A program made the position numbers and the translations under genes. The notes under the pieces are model-generated. The model was given only the letters and a program-made list of their open reading frames with translations, was not told the origin of the DNA and did not search any database. From assembly GCF_002798015.1 (NCBI RefSeq), contig NZ_PGTZ01000013.1, forward strand, positions 1 to 64,000: a stretch of 64,000 nt of DNA, written 5' to 3'. The stretch is from Luteimicrobium subarcticum (lineage in GTDB: Bacteria > Actinomycetota > Actinomycetes > Actinomycetales > Cellulomonadaceae). Positions 15,611 through 24,500 of this stretch are shown here, in pieces; the stretch's first letter is position 1; each line of letters starts with the position of its first letter.

Positions 15611-16695
15611 CGACACCGTCCTCCGCCGTCCCCACGCAGGACGAGAGCGCGCAGCCCGGCGCCCGTGCCGGCGACCGCGCGGACGCGCCCGTCCCGCTGA
15701 CGGTCGACGAGGTCGCGCGCGTGTCCGAGCAGGTCCTCGACCGGGTCGGGACCGTGGTCGTCGGGATGCGCGACGCCCTCGAGCTCGCCCTCGCGACCAT
15801 CCTCGCCGGCGGTCACGTGCTGTTCGAGGACGCGCCCGGGCTCGGCAAGACGCTCGCCGCACGGTCCCTCGCGAGCGCGCTCGGGCTCGACTTCCGGCGC
15901 CTGCAGTGCACGCCCGACCTGCTGCCGTCCGACATCACGGGCTCCTACGTGTTCGACCCGGCGGCGTCGCGGTTCGAGTTCCGGCCCGGCCCGGTGTTCA
16001 CCGGCTTGTTCCTCGCGGACGAGATCAACCGGACCGCCCCCAAGACCCAGTCGGCGCTGCTCGAGGCGATGGCCGAGGGGCAGGTCACGGTCGAGGGGAC
16101 CCGGTTCCCGCTGCCCGCGCCGTTCCACGTGGTCGCGACCTCCAACCCGGTCGAGTACGAGGGCACGTACCCGCTCCCGGAGGCGCAGCTCGACCGGTTC
16201 ATGGTGCGCCTCAGCGTCGGCTACCCGTCGCGCGAGAGCGAGCAGCAGGTGCTCCAGAACCGGGTCGCGCGGCGCCACGAGGTCGCGACCGTCGAGCCGG
16301 TGATCGACACGACGACGCTGCTCGCGATGCAGGCCGGGGTCGAGACCGTGCACGTCGACCCGGACGTCGTCCGGTACTGCGTCGACCTGGCCGCCGAGAC
16401 CCGCGACCACGAGTCCGTCGCCATCGGGGCGTCCCCGCGCGGGTCGCAGGGTCTCCTGCTGGTCGCGCGTGCCCGAGCCGTCCTGCGGGGCCGCGACTAC
16501 GTGACCCCGGACGACGTCAAGGCCGTCGCGGTGCCCGTCCTGGCCCACCGCCTGTCCCTCACCACGCCCGCGTGGGCGGCCGGCGTCAGCCCCGCGGACC
16601 TCGTCGCCCAGGTCGTCGCGCGCGTCCCCGGGCCGCCCGTCGTCAGCCGGTCCGGGGGAGCGCCCGCGGCCGAGCCGTCGGCCGTCGCCCGGTGA
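15607..16695 (+). CDS. MoxR family AAA+ ATPase
   Basis: The 362-residue AAA+ protein has a Walker A variant EDAPGLGKTL (about 76-85), Walker B FLADEINR (about 137-144), sensor 1 VVATSNPVEYEGTYPLPEAQLDRF split over residues 176-200, and the C-terminal lid with sensor 2 ASPRGSQGLL. MoxR ATPases act as chaperones that activate or mature partner proteins, usually those with VWA or DUF58 domains. Start and stop both overlap neighbours (GTGA). The DUF58 protein encoded directly downstream is its probable partner. Confidence 0.9.
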   Translation: MTTPSSAVPTQDESAQPGARAGDRADAPVPLTVDEVARVSEQVLDRVGTVVVGMRDALELALATILAGGHVLFEDAPGLGKTLAARSLASALGLDFRRLQCTPDLLPSDITGSYVFDPAASRFEFRPGPVFTGLFLADEINRTAPKTQSALLEAMAEGQVTVEGTRFPLPAPFHVVATSNPVEYEGTYPLPEAQLDRFMVRLSVGYPSRESEQQVLQNRVARRHEVATVEPVIDTTTLLAMQAGVETVHVDPDVVRYCVDLAAETRDHESVAIGASPRGSQGLLLVARARAVLRGRDYVTPDDVKAVAVPVLAHRLSLTTPAWAAGVSPADLVAQVVARVPGPPVVSRSGGAPAAEPSAVAR

Positions 16696-17987
16696 GCGAT
16701 CCCGGGACCGCGCACCCGCCGCTGCGGTCCGCCGGCTCGCTGGCCGGGACCGTCGCCGGGCTCGTCGTCCTCGTCGTCGGTGTCGCGGCGGGTCGCGTCG
16801 ATGTCGTGCTGCTCGGCGTCCCGCTGCTCGTGGCGTCGCTGTGGACGCGTGTGCCGAGCGCGGGTGGGGTCGCCCAGGTCGCGGTCGAGCACGCCGAGGC
16901 GCCGACGGGCCGGGTCGGCTACCGGATCCGGCTGGAGCCGCCGCCCTCGGCCGAGGCCCTCCACGTCCGCGTGGTCCTGTCGACCGGGCGTCGTCGCGAC
17001 CTCGTCGTCGCACCCGGCGCCCGTGAGCTCGTCGGCTCCGCGCCCACCTGGCACACCGGGCCCGTCGCCGTCGCGACCGTCGGGCACCGCGTCCTCGGCG
17101 AGGACGCGGTGTGGGCCGGTCCGCCCGTCGGGCCCGTCCGGCTGCGCCGCGTCGTCCTGCCGCAGCGCGTCGAGCTCGACGGCCCGCTGCCGCTCCCGCC
17201 GCGCCTCACGGGCCTGACCGGGCTGCACGCGTCCGTCCGGCTCGGGGACGGCGGCGAGCTTCACGACATCAACCCGTTCGTCCCGGGGGACCGGCTGCGG
17301 CGCATCGACTGGCGGGCCACGGCGCGCCTGCGCCGCGGCCCCGGCGACCTCTACGTGCGCCGCACCACCGCGCAGTCCGACGCGACGGTCGTGATCGCCG
17401 TCGACACGCGCGACGAGGTGAGCGACCACGTCGCGACGTGGACGACCCCCGCCGGGCTCGTCGAACGGACCACGTCGCTCGACCTCGCCCGCGAGGCCGC
17501 GTCGTCCCTCGCTGCCGCGTACGTGCACGCCGGCGACCAGGTCGCGTTCCACGACCTCGCCGACCAGGGCCGCGTCGTGCCCCCCGGGGCCGGGCGCCGG
17601 CACCTCGACCGGGTGCGCCGCGCCGCTGCGGGCATGGTCGCGACCGGCCTGTGGACGCCTCGGCTGCGGGCGCCCGTCGTGGCGCGCGGCGCGCTCGTGT
17701 ACCTCGTCGGGACCCATCTCGACGACACGACGAGCGAGCTCGCGACGACCTGGTTCCTCGCCGGGCACCGCGTCGTCCTCGTCGACGTGCTCCCTCACCT
17801 CGACCGGCACGACCTCGACGCGAGGGAGGCCGTCGCCACCCAGCTCCTCGAGGGTGAGCGGGCCGAACGCATCGACGGCCTGCGGGACCTCGGCATCGGG
17901 GTGCTGGACTGGCGCCGGTCCGGCTTCGACGCGGACCGCACCGGGTCGCTGCGCGGGCTCGTCCGCGCTGGACGGGGGCACCGGTGA
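16692..17987 (+). CDS. DUF58 domain protein, MoxR partner
   Basis: The 431-residue protein has two hydrophobic helices near the N-terminus (about residues 15-55), a beta-rich middle part, and the DUF58 core (about 185-300) with DINPFVPGDRLRRIDWRATARLR and a VWA-like VVIAVDTRDEV strand. DUF58 proteins belong with MoxR ATPases; the biochemical role is not established. The GTG start overlaps the MoxR stop. The C-terminal third contains a VWA-like fold with a predicted helix-strand pattern and no clear catalytic residues. Confidence 0.85.
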   Translation: MSDPGTAHPPLRSAGSLAGTVAGLVVLVVGVAAGRVDVVLLGVPLLVASLWTRVPSAGGVAQVAVEHAEAPTGRVGYRIRLEPPPSAEALHVRVVLSTGRRRDLVVAPGARELVGSAPTWHTGPVAVATVGHRVLGEDAVWAGPPVGPVRLRRVVLPQRVELDGPLPLPPRLTGLTGLHASVRLGDGGELHDINPFVPGDRLRRIDWRATARLRRGPGDLYVRRTTAQSDATVVIAVDTRDEVSDHVATWTTPAGLVERTTSLDLAREAASSLAAAYVHAGDQVAFHDLADQGRVVPPGAGRRHLDRVRRAAAGMVATGLWTPRLRAPVVARGALVYLVGTHLDDTTSELATTWFLAGHRVVLVDVLPHLDRHDLDAREAVATQLLEGERAERIDGLRDLGIGVLDWRRSGFDADRTGSLRGLVRAGRGHR

Positions 17988-18517
17988 GCCGCGCGCCGTC
18001 GCCGTTCCCCGCCACCGGACCGGCCGTGCCCGCGTTCGTCGTGCGGGCTGTGACGGTGCTGCTGAGCGTGGGCCTCGCGGTCCTCGTGATGCCACCCCAG
18101 CCGGCCGTGGCGTGCGCGATCGGTGCGCTGATCGGTGCCGTGTGGCCCTGGACGGCGGCGGAGTGGGTCGTCATCGCGGCGCTCGCGGTGGGGCAGCTCG
18201 CGCGCGGGCTGCCCGGGCCGGGCGACGTGAGCTTCCACGTCCTGCTGCTCGGCGTGCCGCTGCTCCATGCGCTCGCGGCGCGCTCGCGACTGTGGCCACC
18301 ACTCGCGCGGGTCGAGCTGCGGGCGCTCGGTCGGCCCGGGCTGCGGCTCCTCGGTGGCCAGGTCGTCCTGCAGATCCTCGCGACGGCTGCCCTGTGGCTC
18401 TTCGGGGCCGGGTCGGCGACCTACCCGGTCGCGGGGGTCGTCGCCGTCGCCGGTCTCGTGGGTGCCGGATTCGTGGCGCGGCGGTCGGTGCGTGGCGCCA
18501 CGGCGGGCCGCCGCTAG
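17984..18517 (+). CDS. Integral membrane protein of unknown function in the MoxR operon
   Basis: The 177-residue protein has about five hydrophobic segments (near residues 20-38, 42-58, 62-80, 120-138 and 145-165) with short Arg-rich cytoplasmic turns. It starts at a GTG overlapping the DUF58 stop and ends the operon. No family was recognised. Its gene converges on the phosphotransferase gene with a 9-base gap. It may anchor or regulate the MoxR complex, which is inference from position. Confidence 0.65.
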   Translation: MSRAPSPFPATGPAVPAFVVRAVTVLLSVGLAVLVMPPQPAVACAIGALIGAVWPWTAAEWVVIAALAVGQLARGLPGPGDVSFHVLLLGVPLLHALAARSRLWPPLARVELRALGRPGLRLLGGQVVLQILATAALWLFGAGSATYPVAGVVAVAGLVGAGFVARRSVRGATAGRR

Positions 18518-18526
18518 CCCGCCGTC

Positions 18527-19585
18527 TCAGCGCTCGAGCGCCTCGAGCCACGCCAGGGCGGCGACGCCCTGCGCGCGCTGGAACGGGCGCAGGTTCGGGA
18601 TGCCGGGCACGGCGGGCCGACGGCTCGAGTCGACGAAGAACCCGGCGAGCCCGGCCACGAACGCCCGCACCGCGTCGGGGTCGGCAGCGCCACCGTGCCG
18701 CGACGCCTCGAAGGTCGCGGCGAGGAGCTCGCCCGTGACCCGGCGCGCGGCCGCGTCGCGACCGTGGACCAGGGGCGCGGACCGTCCCACGACGCCCTGC
18801 ATCCCGACGCTCGGGAGGAACGCGGCGACCTCGACCCACGGCGCGCCGACGGCCCCGTGGGCCCAGTCGACGACCCACGTCGTCGCGTCCGCCGCGACGA
18901 GCAGGTTGTCGGCACGGGCGTCGAGGTGGAGGAGACGGTCGCCCGTCGCGGCGTCGGTACCGTCCTGCGCCAGCGCGGCGAGGCGCTCGAGGCGCTGCGC
19001 CGCCCACGGGACCAGGTCGGCGAGGGCCGGGTCGGGCTCCGCGCGCAGCCGCTGCCAGCCCTCGAACATGGAGCGGACCGACTCCGCGACGGGGACCAGG
19101 CCGGCGGGCGCGAGCAGGTCGCCGACGGCGTCGAGGGCCGTGACGGACGACGCCAGCGTCACCGCGTCCCACGGGGTCGACGGCGGCATCCCGTCCACGG
19201 CCTCGAACCCGAGGACGACCCAGCCGTCGGTGTCGTCGCACCACAGCAGGCGTGGCACAGGCAGGTGATCCGGAAGCCGGACCACCAGGGACGCCTCCTG
19301 CCGGTTCAGGCGCGCGGCGTCCGGCTGGTCGGCCTCGCGCGCTGCCTTCACGAACGTGCGGCGTCCGTCGGCGCCGGTCAGGACTGACGCGAGCCCGGGG
19401 CTGAACCCGGTGGACGCGCTCGACGCGCCGACGACGGGCGACCCGAGCCGGGACTCGACGCGGACGCGGACCGCTGCCGGGAGGTCGTCCCAGAGGAGCC
19501 GAGCGCCGCCGGAGGCGACGGGCACCGGGGGCACCGGGGGAGCAGGGGGCACCGTCTCGCGGGCGGTGGAGGCGACCTCGTCCAT
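18527..19585 (-). CDS. Aminoglycoside/choline-kinase-like phosphotransferase (APH family)
   Basis: The 352-residue protein has the protein-kinase-like APH fold. A Lys sits in the strand RTFVKAAREAD near residue 77, the catalytic loop HLDARADNLLV occurs near residue 229, and the Mg-binding VVDWAHGAVG follows at about 243. The substrate is not predictable: resistance, small-molecule kinase and housekeeping functions all occur in this family. The ATG at 19585 lies 7 bases after TAGGGT, so a leaderless mRNA is likely. The N-terminus is Pro/Val-rich and unlikely to be structured. Confidence 0.75.
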   Translation of the reverse strand: MDEVASTARETVPPAPPVPPVPVASGGARLLWDDLPAAVRVRVESRLGSPVVGASSASTGFSPGLASVLTGADGRRTFVKAAREADQPDAARLNRQEASLVVRLPDHLPVPRLLWCDDTDGWVVLGFEAVDGMPPSTPWDAVTLASSVTALDAVGDLLAPAGLVPVAESVRSMFEGWQRLRAEPDPALADLVPWAAQRLERLAALAQDGTDAATGDRLLHLDARADNLLVAADATTWVVDWAHGAVGAPWVEVAAFLPSVGMQGVVGRSAPLVHGRDAAARRVTGELLAATFEASRHGGAADPDAVRAFVAGLAGFFVDSSRRPAVPGIPNLRPFQRAQGVAALAWLEALER

Positions 19586-19592
19586 GGCGCCG

Positions 19593-19598
19593 ACCCTA
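19593..19598 (-). promoter_or_regulatory. -10 box of a leaderless promoter
   Basis: On the minus strand TAGGGT is followed by 7 bases and then the ATG of the phosphotransferase gene, so transcription should start at or next to the start codon. No ribosome site is present. Confidence 0.5.
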
Positions 19599-19696
19599 GA
19601 CGGCGCGCCGCCCGCCGCGGGGGTGGTTTGCGTGGGAGCACGCGGTCGGCCGACGTCCACGCTGCCGCGGCGGAGCGGACGCGTGACGCTGGAGGG

Positions 19697-20416
19697 ATGA
19701 AGGTCGAGGTGGTGATCGAGCCGGCGGAGGATCCCTCGCCCGAACCGCAGGATCCACCGCCGCGGCGCTCGCGACGCCGGCGCCGCCGTCCGTCGCGGCG
19801 AGCGGCCGCGCTCACCGCCGCGGCGCTCGTCGTCGTCGCGACGGTCGCCACGGGAGGCGTGACCGTGTGGCGGCACGTCGGCCACGAGGTCGACGTGCGG
19901 CTCGGCGACCTCACCTATACCGAGGCGTTGCCGTTCAGCTGCCCGGGCGCGCCTGTCGTGGTCGCCACGCGGCCGGACGCGTCGGGCGGCACGGACCTCG
20001 GCGCTGATCCCGACTACGCCGTGGAGGTCCGCAACCTGGGCGACCACGACGTCGTGCTCGCCGTCGCGGACCAGCCGGGCGGGGCGGCCGTCGCCTTCGA
20101 GCAGGCGCCGCTGGCTGCGGACAGCGTCGCGCTCGACGGACGCCCGGTGGCGGTGTCGTCGTCGGTCGACGTCCCGGCGGGCGGCTCGGTCGTGCTGCGC
20201 GTGGACGCGCCACGGTTCTCGCGCGGCTTCGGCGACACGTGGTCCGGGACGGCGGTCGCGGCGGTCGACGTCGACGCCACCCGCCTCGGGATCACGACGA
20301 CGGTGCGGCTGCGGCTGCCGGAGGTGGTCGCCGCCGCGACCGAGGGCTTCCCCTTCGACGCCGTGGGTGCCCAGCGGCAGCAGGTGTGCGAGCGCCTCGG
20401 CGCGTCGACGGTGTGA
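19697..20416 (+). CDS. Membrane-anchored extracytoplasmic protein, unknown function
   Basis: The 239-residue product has an acidic/proline N-terminus, a long Arg-rich stretch (about residues 24-39), one membrane helix (about 40-60), and an external beta-rich domain with alternating hydrophobic residues and a Cys pair (SCPG near 81 and a Cys near the end). The topology is inside-N, outside-C. No enzyme motif was seen. The ATG follows GGAGGG. It is followed closely by a DUF1905 gene and may be co-transcribed. Confidence 0.6.
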   Translation: MKVEVVIEPAEDPSPEPQDPPPRRSRRRRRRPSRRAAALTAAALVVVATVATGGVTVWRHVGHEVDVRLGDLTYTEALPFSCPGAPVVVATRPDASGGTDLGADPDYAVEVRNLGDHDVVLAVADQPGGAAVAFEQAPLAADSVALDGRPVAVSSSVDVPAGGSVVLRVDAPRFSRGFGDTWSGTAVAAVDVDATRLGITTTVRLRLPEVVAAATEGFPFDAVGAQRQQVCERLGASTV

Positions 20417-20426
20417 TGCTGGACCG

Positions 20427-20717
20427 ATGGACCTGGAGGTCACCGGTGAGGTCTGGTACTGGCGCGGTCCCGCGCCGTTCCACTTCGTGAGCCTGCCCGC
20501 GGACGAGGCCGCACGGCTGGGCGCCGTGGCGAACCTCGTGACGTACGGCTGGGGCTGCATCCCGGCGACCGTGCGGGTCGGTGCGACGACGTACACGACG
20601 TCGTTGTTCCCGAAGGACGGCGGGTTCGCCGTCCCGGTGAAGGTCGCGGTGCGGCGCGCGGAGGGGATCGACCTGGGGGACGTCGTGTCGATGCGCGTCA
20701 CCGTCCCCGACCCCTGA
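20427..20717 (+). CDS. DUF1905 domain protein
   Basis: The 96-residue protein is a complete single DUF1905 domain: GEVWYWRGPAPFHFVSLP at the start, then YGWGCIPATVRVG and TSLFPKDGGFAVPVKVAVRRAEGI. These small beta-barrel proteins are common in actinobacteria and have no established function, although some are fused to a YdeI/OmpD-associated domain, which is absent here. It starts 11 bases after the upstream stop and has no strong ribosome site. Confidence 0.8.
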   Translation: MDLEVTGEVWYWRGPAPFHFVSLPADEAARLGAVANLVTYGWGCIPATVRVGATTYTTSLFPKDGGFAVPVKVAVRRAEGIDLGDVVSMRVTVPDP

Positions 20718-20788
20718 GACCGCCCGGCGGGAAGCCGGCTGGGCGTCCGATGGTGACGCCGCTCGCGCGGCACGGGAGGATGGGGGGC

Positions 20789-21430
20789 ATGACGCTCCCG
20801 CCCCCGGACCAGGCCGACCTCTTCCTGGCACGCATCACGGACTCGCACCGTCGCCTGCTCGACGACCTGGACGCGGAGCCGCTCGACCCGGCCGCACCGA
20901 CGGCGCTGCCGGGGTGGACGGTCGGGCACCTCCTGACCCACCTGGCCCGGAACGCGGACGCGACCTCGCGCATGGCGGTCGCTGCGGCGATCGGCGCCAC
21001 GACCGAGAAGTACGTCGGAGGCGGCGACGGCCGCGCCGCGGAGATCGAGCGCGGCGCCGGACGCGACTGGGTGGACCTCGTCGCGGACGTCGAGGTGACG
21101 GCCGTGGCGTGCGACCTGGCGCTCGCGGCCCTGCCGGACGAGGTGTGGGCGGGCGAGGTGTCGACCCCGCAGGAGTCCTACCCGGCGATGCGCCTCCTCG
21201 TGTCGCGGTGGCGCGAGGTCGAGGTGCACCGGCTCGACCTGGGCGGCAGCCACAACAGCGGCCAGTGGCCCGGCGACTTCGTGCGGACGTTCCTGCCGGA
21301 CGAGCTCGCCCAGCTCCCCTCCCGTGCTCCGGGCGTCGAGGTCCCGGAGGGTCTGCGCGACCACGAGGTGCTCGCGTGGCTCCTCGGCCGCGGTGGCGAA
21401 GGGCTCCCCGAGCTTCCTGCCTGGGGCTGA
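20789..21430 (+). CDS. Mycothiol-dependent maleylpyruvate-isomerase-family protein
   Basis: The 213-residue protein has the MDMPI/DinB-like metal-binding pattern: LPGWTVGHLLTHLARNADA (His near residue 50) and RWREVEVHRLDLG (Glu and His near residues 144-148), the three ligands of the mycothiol S-transferase fold. The family uses mycothiol for isomerisation, detoxification or S-transfer; the substrate here is unknown. The start MTLPPP follows GGGGGG. Mycothiol use is in line with an actinomycete host. It ends at a strong bidirectional terminator. Confidence 0.8.
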   Translation: MTLPPPDQADLFLARITDSHRRLLDDLDAEPLDPAAPTALPGWTVGHLLTHLARNADATSRMAVAAAIGATTEKYVGGGDGRAAEIERGAGRDWVDLVADVEVTAVACDLALAALPDEVWAGEVSTPQESYPAMRLLVSRWREVEVHRLDLGGSHNSGQWPGDFVRTFLPDELAQLPSRAPGVEVPEGLRDHEVLAWLLGRGGEGLPELPAWG

Positions 21431-21457
21431 CGGGCGGGCCGAGGGCTCGGGAACGAC

Positions 21458-21497
21458 CGACGGCGGGTGCAGGGCCTGGGCCCTGCACCCGCCGTCG
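21458..21497. terminator. Bidirectional terminator
   Basis: A perfect 18-bp stem (21458-21475 with 21480-21497) and a 4-base loop separate the convergent genes ending at 21430 and 21507. Confidence 0.85.
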
Positions 21498-21506
21498 TCG
21501 TGCGGG

Positions 21507-24500
21507 CTACCGGACGGTCTTCGACGCGGACGTCGTCGACACGGTGGTCCAGCCGGTCTTCGTGGCGGTGACCGTGACGGTCAGGCGCTTGCCCTTCGCG
21601 GAGGCAGGGATGGTGTAGGACGACTTCGTCGCACCCTTGACCGCCTTGCCGTTGAGGGACCACTGGTACGAGAGCTTCGCACCCGAGGTGTGCTTCGCGA
21701 CCGACGCCGTGACCGTGTGCTTGGTCGCCACCGTGCCCTTGATCGTCGGGGTGGACAGCGTCTGGACGCCGGCGACCGTCGCCTTGCCCGTCGCGCTGAC
21801 GTTGCCCGCCTGGTCGGTGGCGCGGAACACCACGGCCTTCGGGGCGCCCGTCGTGACCGTGACCGTCGTGGTGTACGTCTTCCAGGTCTTCCCGTTGTCG
21901 AGGGAGTACTGGACGGACCGCACACCGGACAGGGCGTCGGTCGCCTTGAGCGTGAGCTTCCCGCCCGCGGTGGACGTCGCCTTGACGGTGGGCTTGGTGT
22001 CGTCGATCTTCACGGTGAGCGACGTGGACGACACGGCGCCGCCGTCGGCCTGTGCGAAGACCTCGACCTGGTGCTCGCCCTCACCGGTCACGGTGACCGG
22101 CGCGGTGTAGCGGACGGTCTCGCCGCCGTCGATGCTGACGTAGGCGGTCTGGGTGTCGGGGTCGTCGAGGGTCACCGCCACGTTCACGGTGCCCTTGTAC
22201 CAGCCCGTGGCGGAGGTGGTGGTGGGGGCGACGGTGATCTTCGGGGCCTGTCCGGTGACGGGGGCCACGACCTTGCCCTTGGTGACGCCGACGTAGGACT
22301 TCAGGTCGGTGAACTGGTCGTCGTAGGGCTTCACCGTGACGCCCTTGACGCCCTTGAGCGAGGCGAGCTGCTGGAACTGCGGCGACTGCATCGCGGTGTT
22401 CAGCACCCGCGACGCGGACCGCTGCAGGTCACCCAGACGCATCGGGAAGCCGGTGGTCGGGTACTCGCCGCGGACCGTCACCTTGTACGAGACGACCGGG
22501 GACGTGGTGTCGCCCGCGGTCTGGTACTGGATGTCGCTGATGACGACCCCGGCCTTCTGCGCGGTGGTGAGGTTGGTCTGCGAGGCGACGGCCTGCTTGT
22601 ACGCGTCGTCTACCGAGGTGAACTTGGCGTTGGCCGCGAACGTCTGGTTGTTAATGACGTCCACGGTCGTCGTGCCGGATGCCGGCACCTGGGACAGGTC
22701 GGTGCTGCCGTCCACCGTGGTGGCGAACGACTGGGTACCCGTCGCCGACGGCGTGATGCCGTTGAACGACCACGTGTACGAGGTGCGTGTGGTGGTGACG
22801 GTCTTGTTGTAGACCGGCATCCCGTTCACGTCGATCGTCGGGGACTGCTTGATGATCGCGTTGATGATGTTCTGCGGTGCGTTGCCGGGCTCGATCAGGT
22901 CGTTGCCGGCGTACATCGTGGCAGTGGCGTCGTGGCTGCCGCCCCAGTCGGACATGACCGTGCCCTCGTAGCCCCACTCACCTCGCAGGATGTTGGTCAG
23001 GGTGTCGTAGTCCTGGGCTGCGTAGGTGCCCTCGATGCGGTTGTAGGAGCTCATCACGGACATCGGCTGCGCAGACTTCACGGCGATCTCGAAACCCTTG
23101 AGCTCGATCTCGCGGAAGCCTCGCTCGTCCACCGTGATGTTGCCGCCGCTGCGCGACGTCTCCTGGTTGTTACCGGCGAAGTGCTTGATCGTGACGCCCT
23201 CGCCGGGGATGGACTGGACGCCCTCGGTGGTCGCGGCGGCAGTGAGGCCCGAGACCAGCGGGTCCTCCGAGTAGTACTCGAAGTTGCGGCCGTTGAGCGG
23301 GTCGCGGTGGATGTTCATGCCGGGTGCGAGCCACAGGGAGACGCCCAGCTCGCGCATCTCCTTGCCGATCGCCTCGCCGACCTGCTCGACGAGGTCGTGG
23401 TTCCACGTCTGGGCGAGCATCGTCCCGACGGGGAACGCGGTGGCGTACTGGTACGTGGCCGGGGTGGTCGCGATCTGCTGGGTGAGGCGCAGGCCGGCGG
23501 GGCCGTCCGAGAGCGTCAGCCCGGGGATCCCCAGCTTCTCGTACTTCGCGGTGGTGTAGCCCGCGGCGCCGACGGCCGAGGCCGTCGAACCCTTGGCGCT
23601 GGCCCCCTCGACGATGTTCGCGAGCTGGGTCACGGACAGGCCGGCGACGAACTGGTCCATCGTGACGGTGCCCTTGGCCACGTCGAACAGGGTGTTGGAC
23701 GGGCTCGTGGTCACGTGCTCGACCGTCTCTCCGGTCTTTGCCGCGTAGGGCGCGCCCGTGCCCTCCCAGTTGGTCTGGGCCGCGTCGGTGTGGGCCGTGA
23801 TCGACGAGATCTTGTCGCCGTCGATCGCGTAGTACGGCGAGCTCGAGTCCACCGTGACGTCCTGCTGGTACTCGGACGCCGCCTGGACGGGGACGAAGCC
23901 CGCGGTCGAGAGCGTGACCGTGCGTGCGGCGGCGATCTCCGCGGCCTCGCCGTCGTAGGTGTAGAAGCTCGTCGGGTCGCTCGTGAGCACCGCGTCGAGC
24001 TTCTGGTCCTGGAACTCGTCGTGGTCCTGCTCGGTGACGAGGTCGGACGCGAGCGAGATCTTCGCCGCGACGTGGGTGTTGCGCGACGAGTCGCCGACGC
24101 GGACGACGTAGTCCCCGGCGTCCATGACGTACGCGGCCTTCGACTCGTCGTAGGACGACATCTCGGTCGTGTCGTACGTGATGGTGACTGTCTGGGACGC
24201 GCCGGGAGCGAGGTCGTCGGTCTTGGCATAGCCCGCGAGCTCCTGGTAGGGCTTGTCGAGACCGGTCTGCGGCGCCGAGAAGTAGGTCTCGACGACCTCC
24301 TTGCCCGAGTACGTCTTCCCGACGTTGGTGACCTTCGCCTTGACGGTCACGTGGTCCATGTCGGCCGTGACCGACTGCGGCTCGATCGAGAAGTTCGTGT
24401 ACGACAGGCCGTACCCGAAGGGGTAGTTCACGACGGAGTCGGGCGACGACGCGTTCAAGGTCTTGTAGAACGAGTCGAAGTATCGGTAGCCGACGTAGAC

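Noticed and set aside
18530-18541. The perfect palindrome GCGCTCGAGCGC as an operator
   Set aside because: It lies within the 3' coding end of the phosphotransferase gene, where such GC palindromes are expected by chance.
18527-21364. A 945-codon minus-strand frame joining the phosphotransferase to upstream sequence
   Set aside because: Only the last 352 codons are homologous to a known family. The upstream part overlaps three well-supported plus-strand genes.
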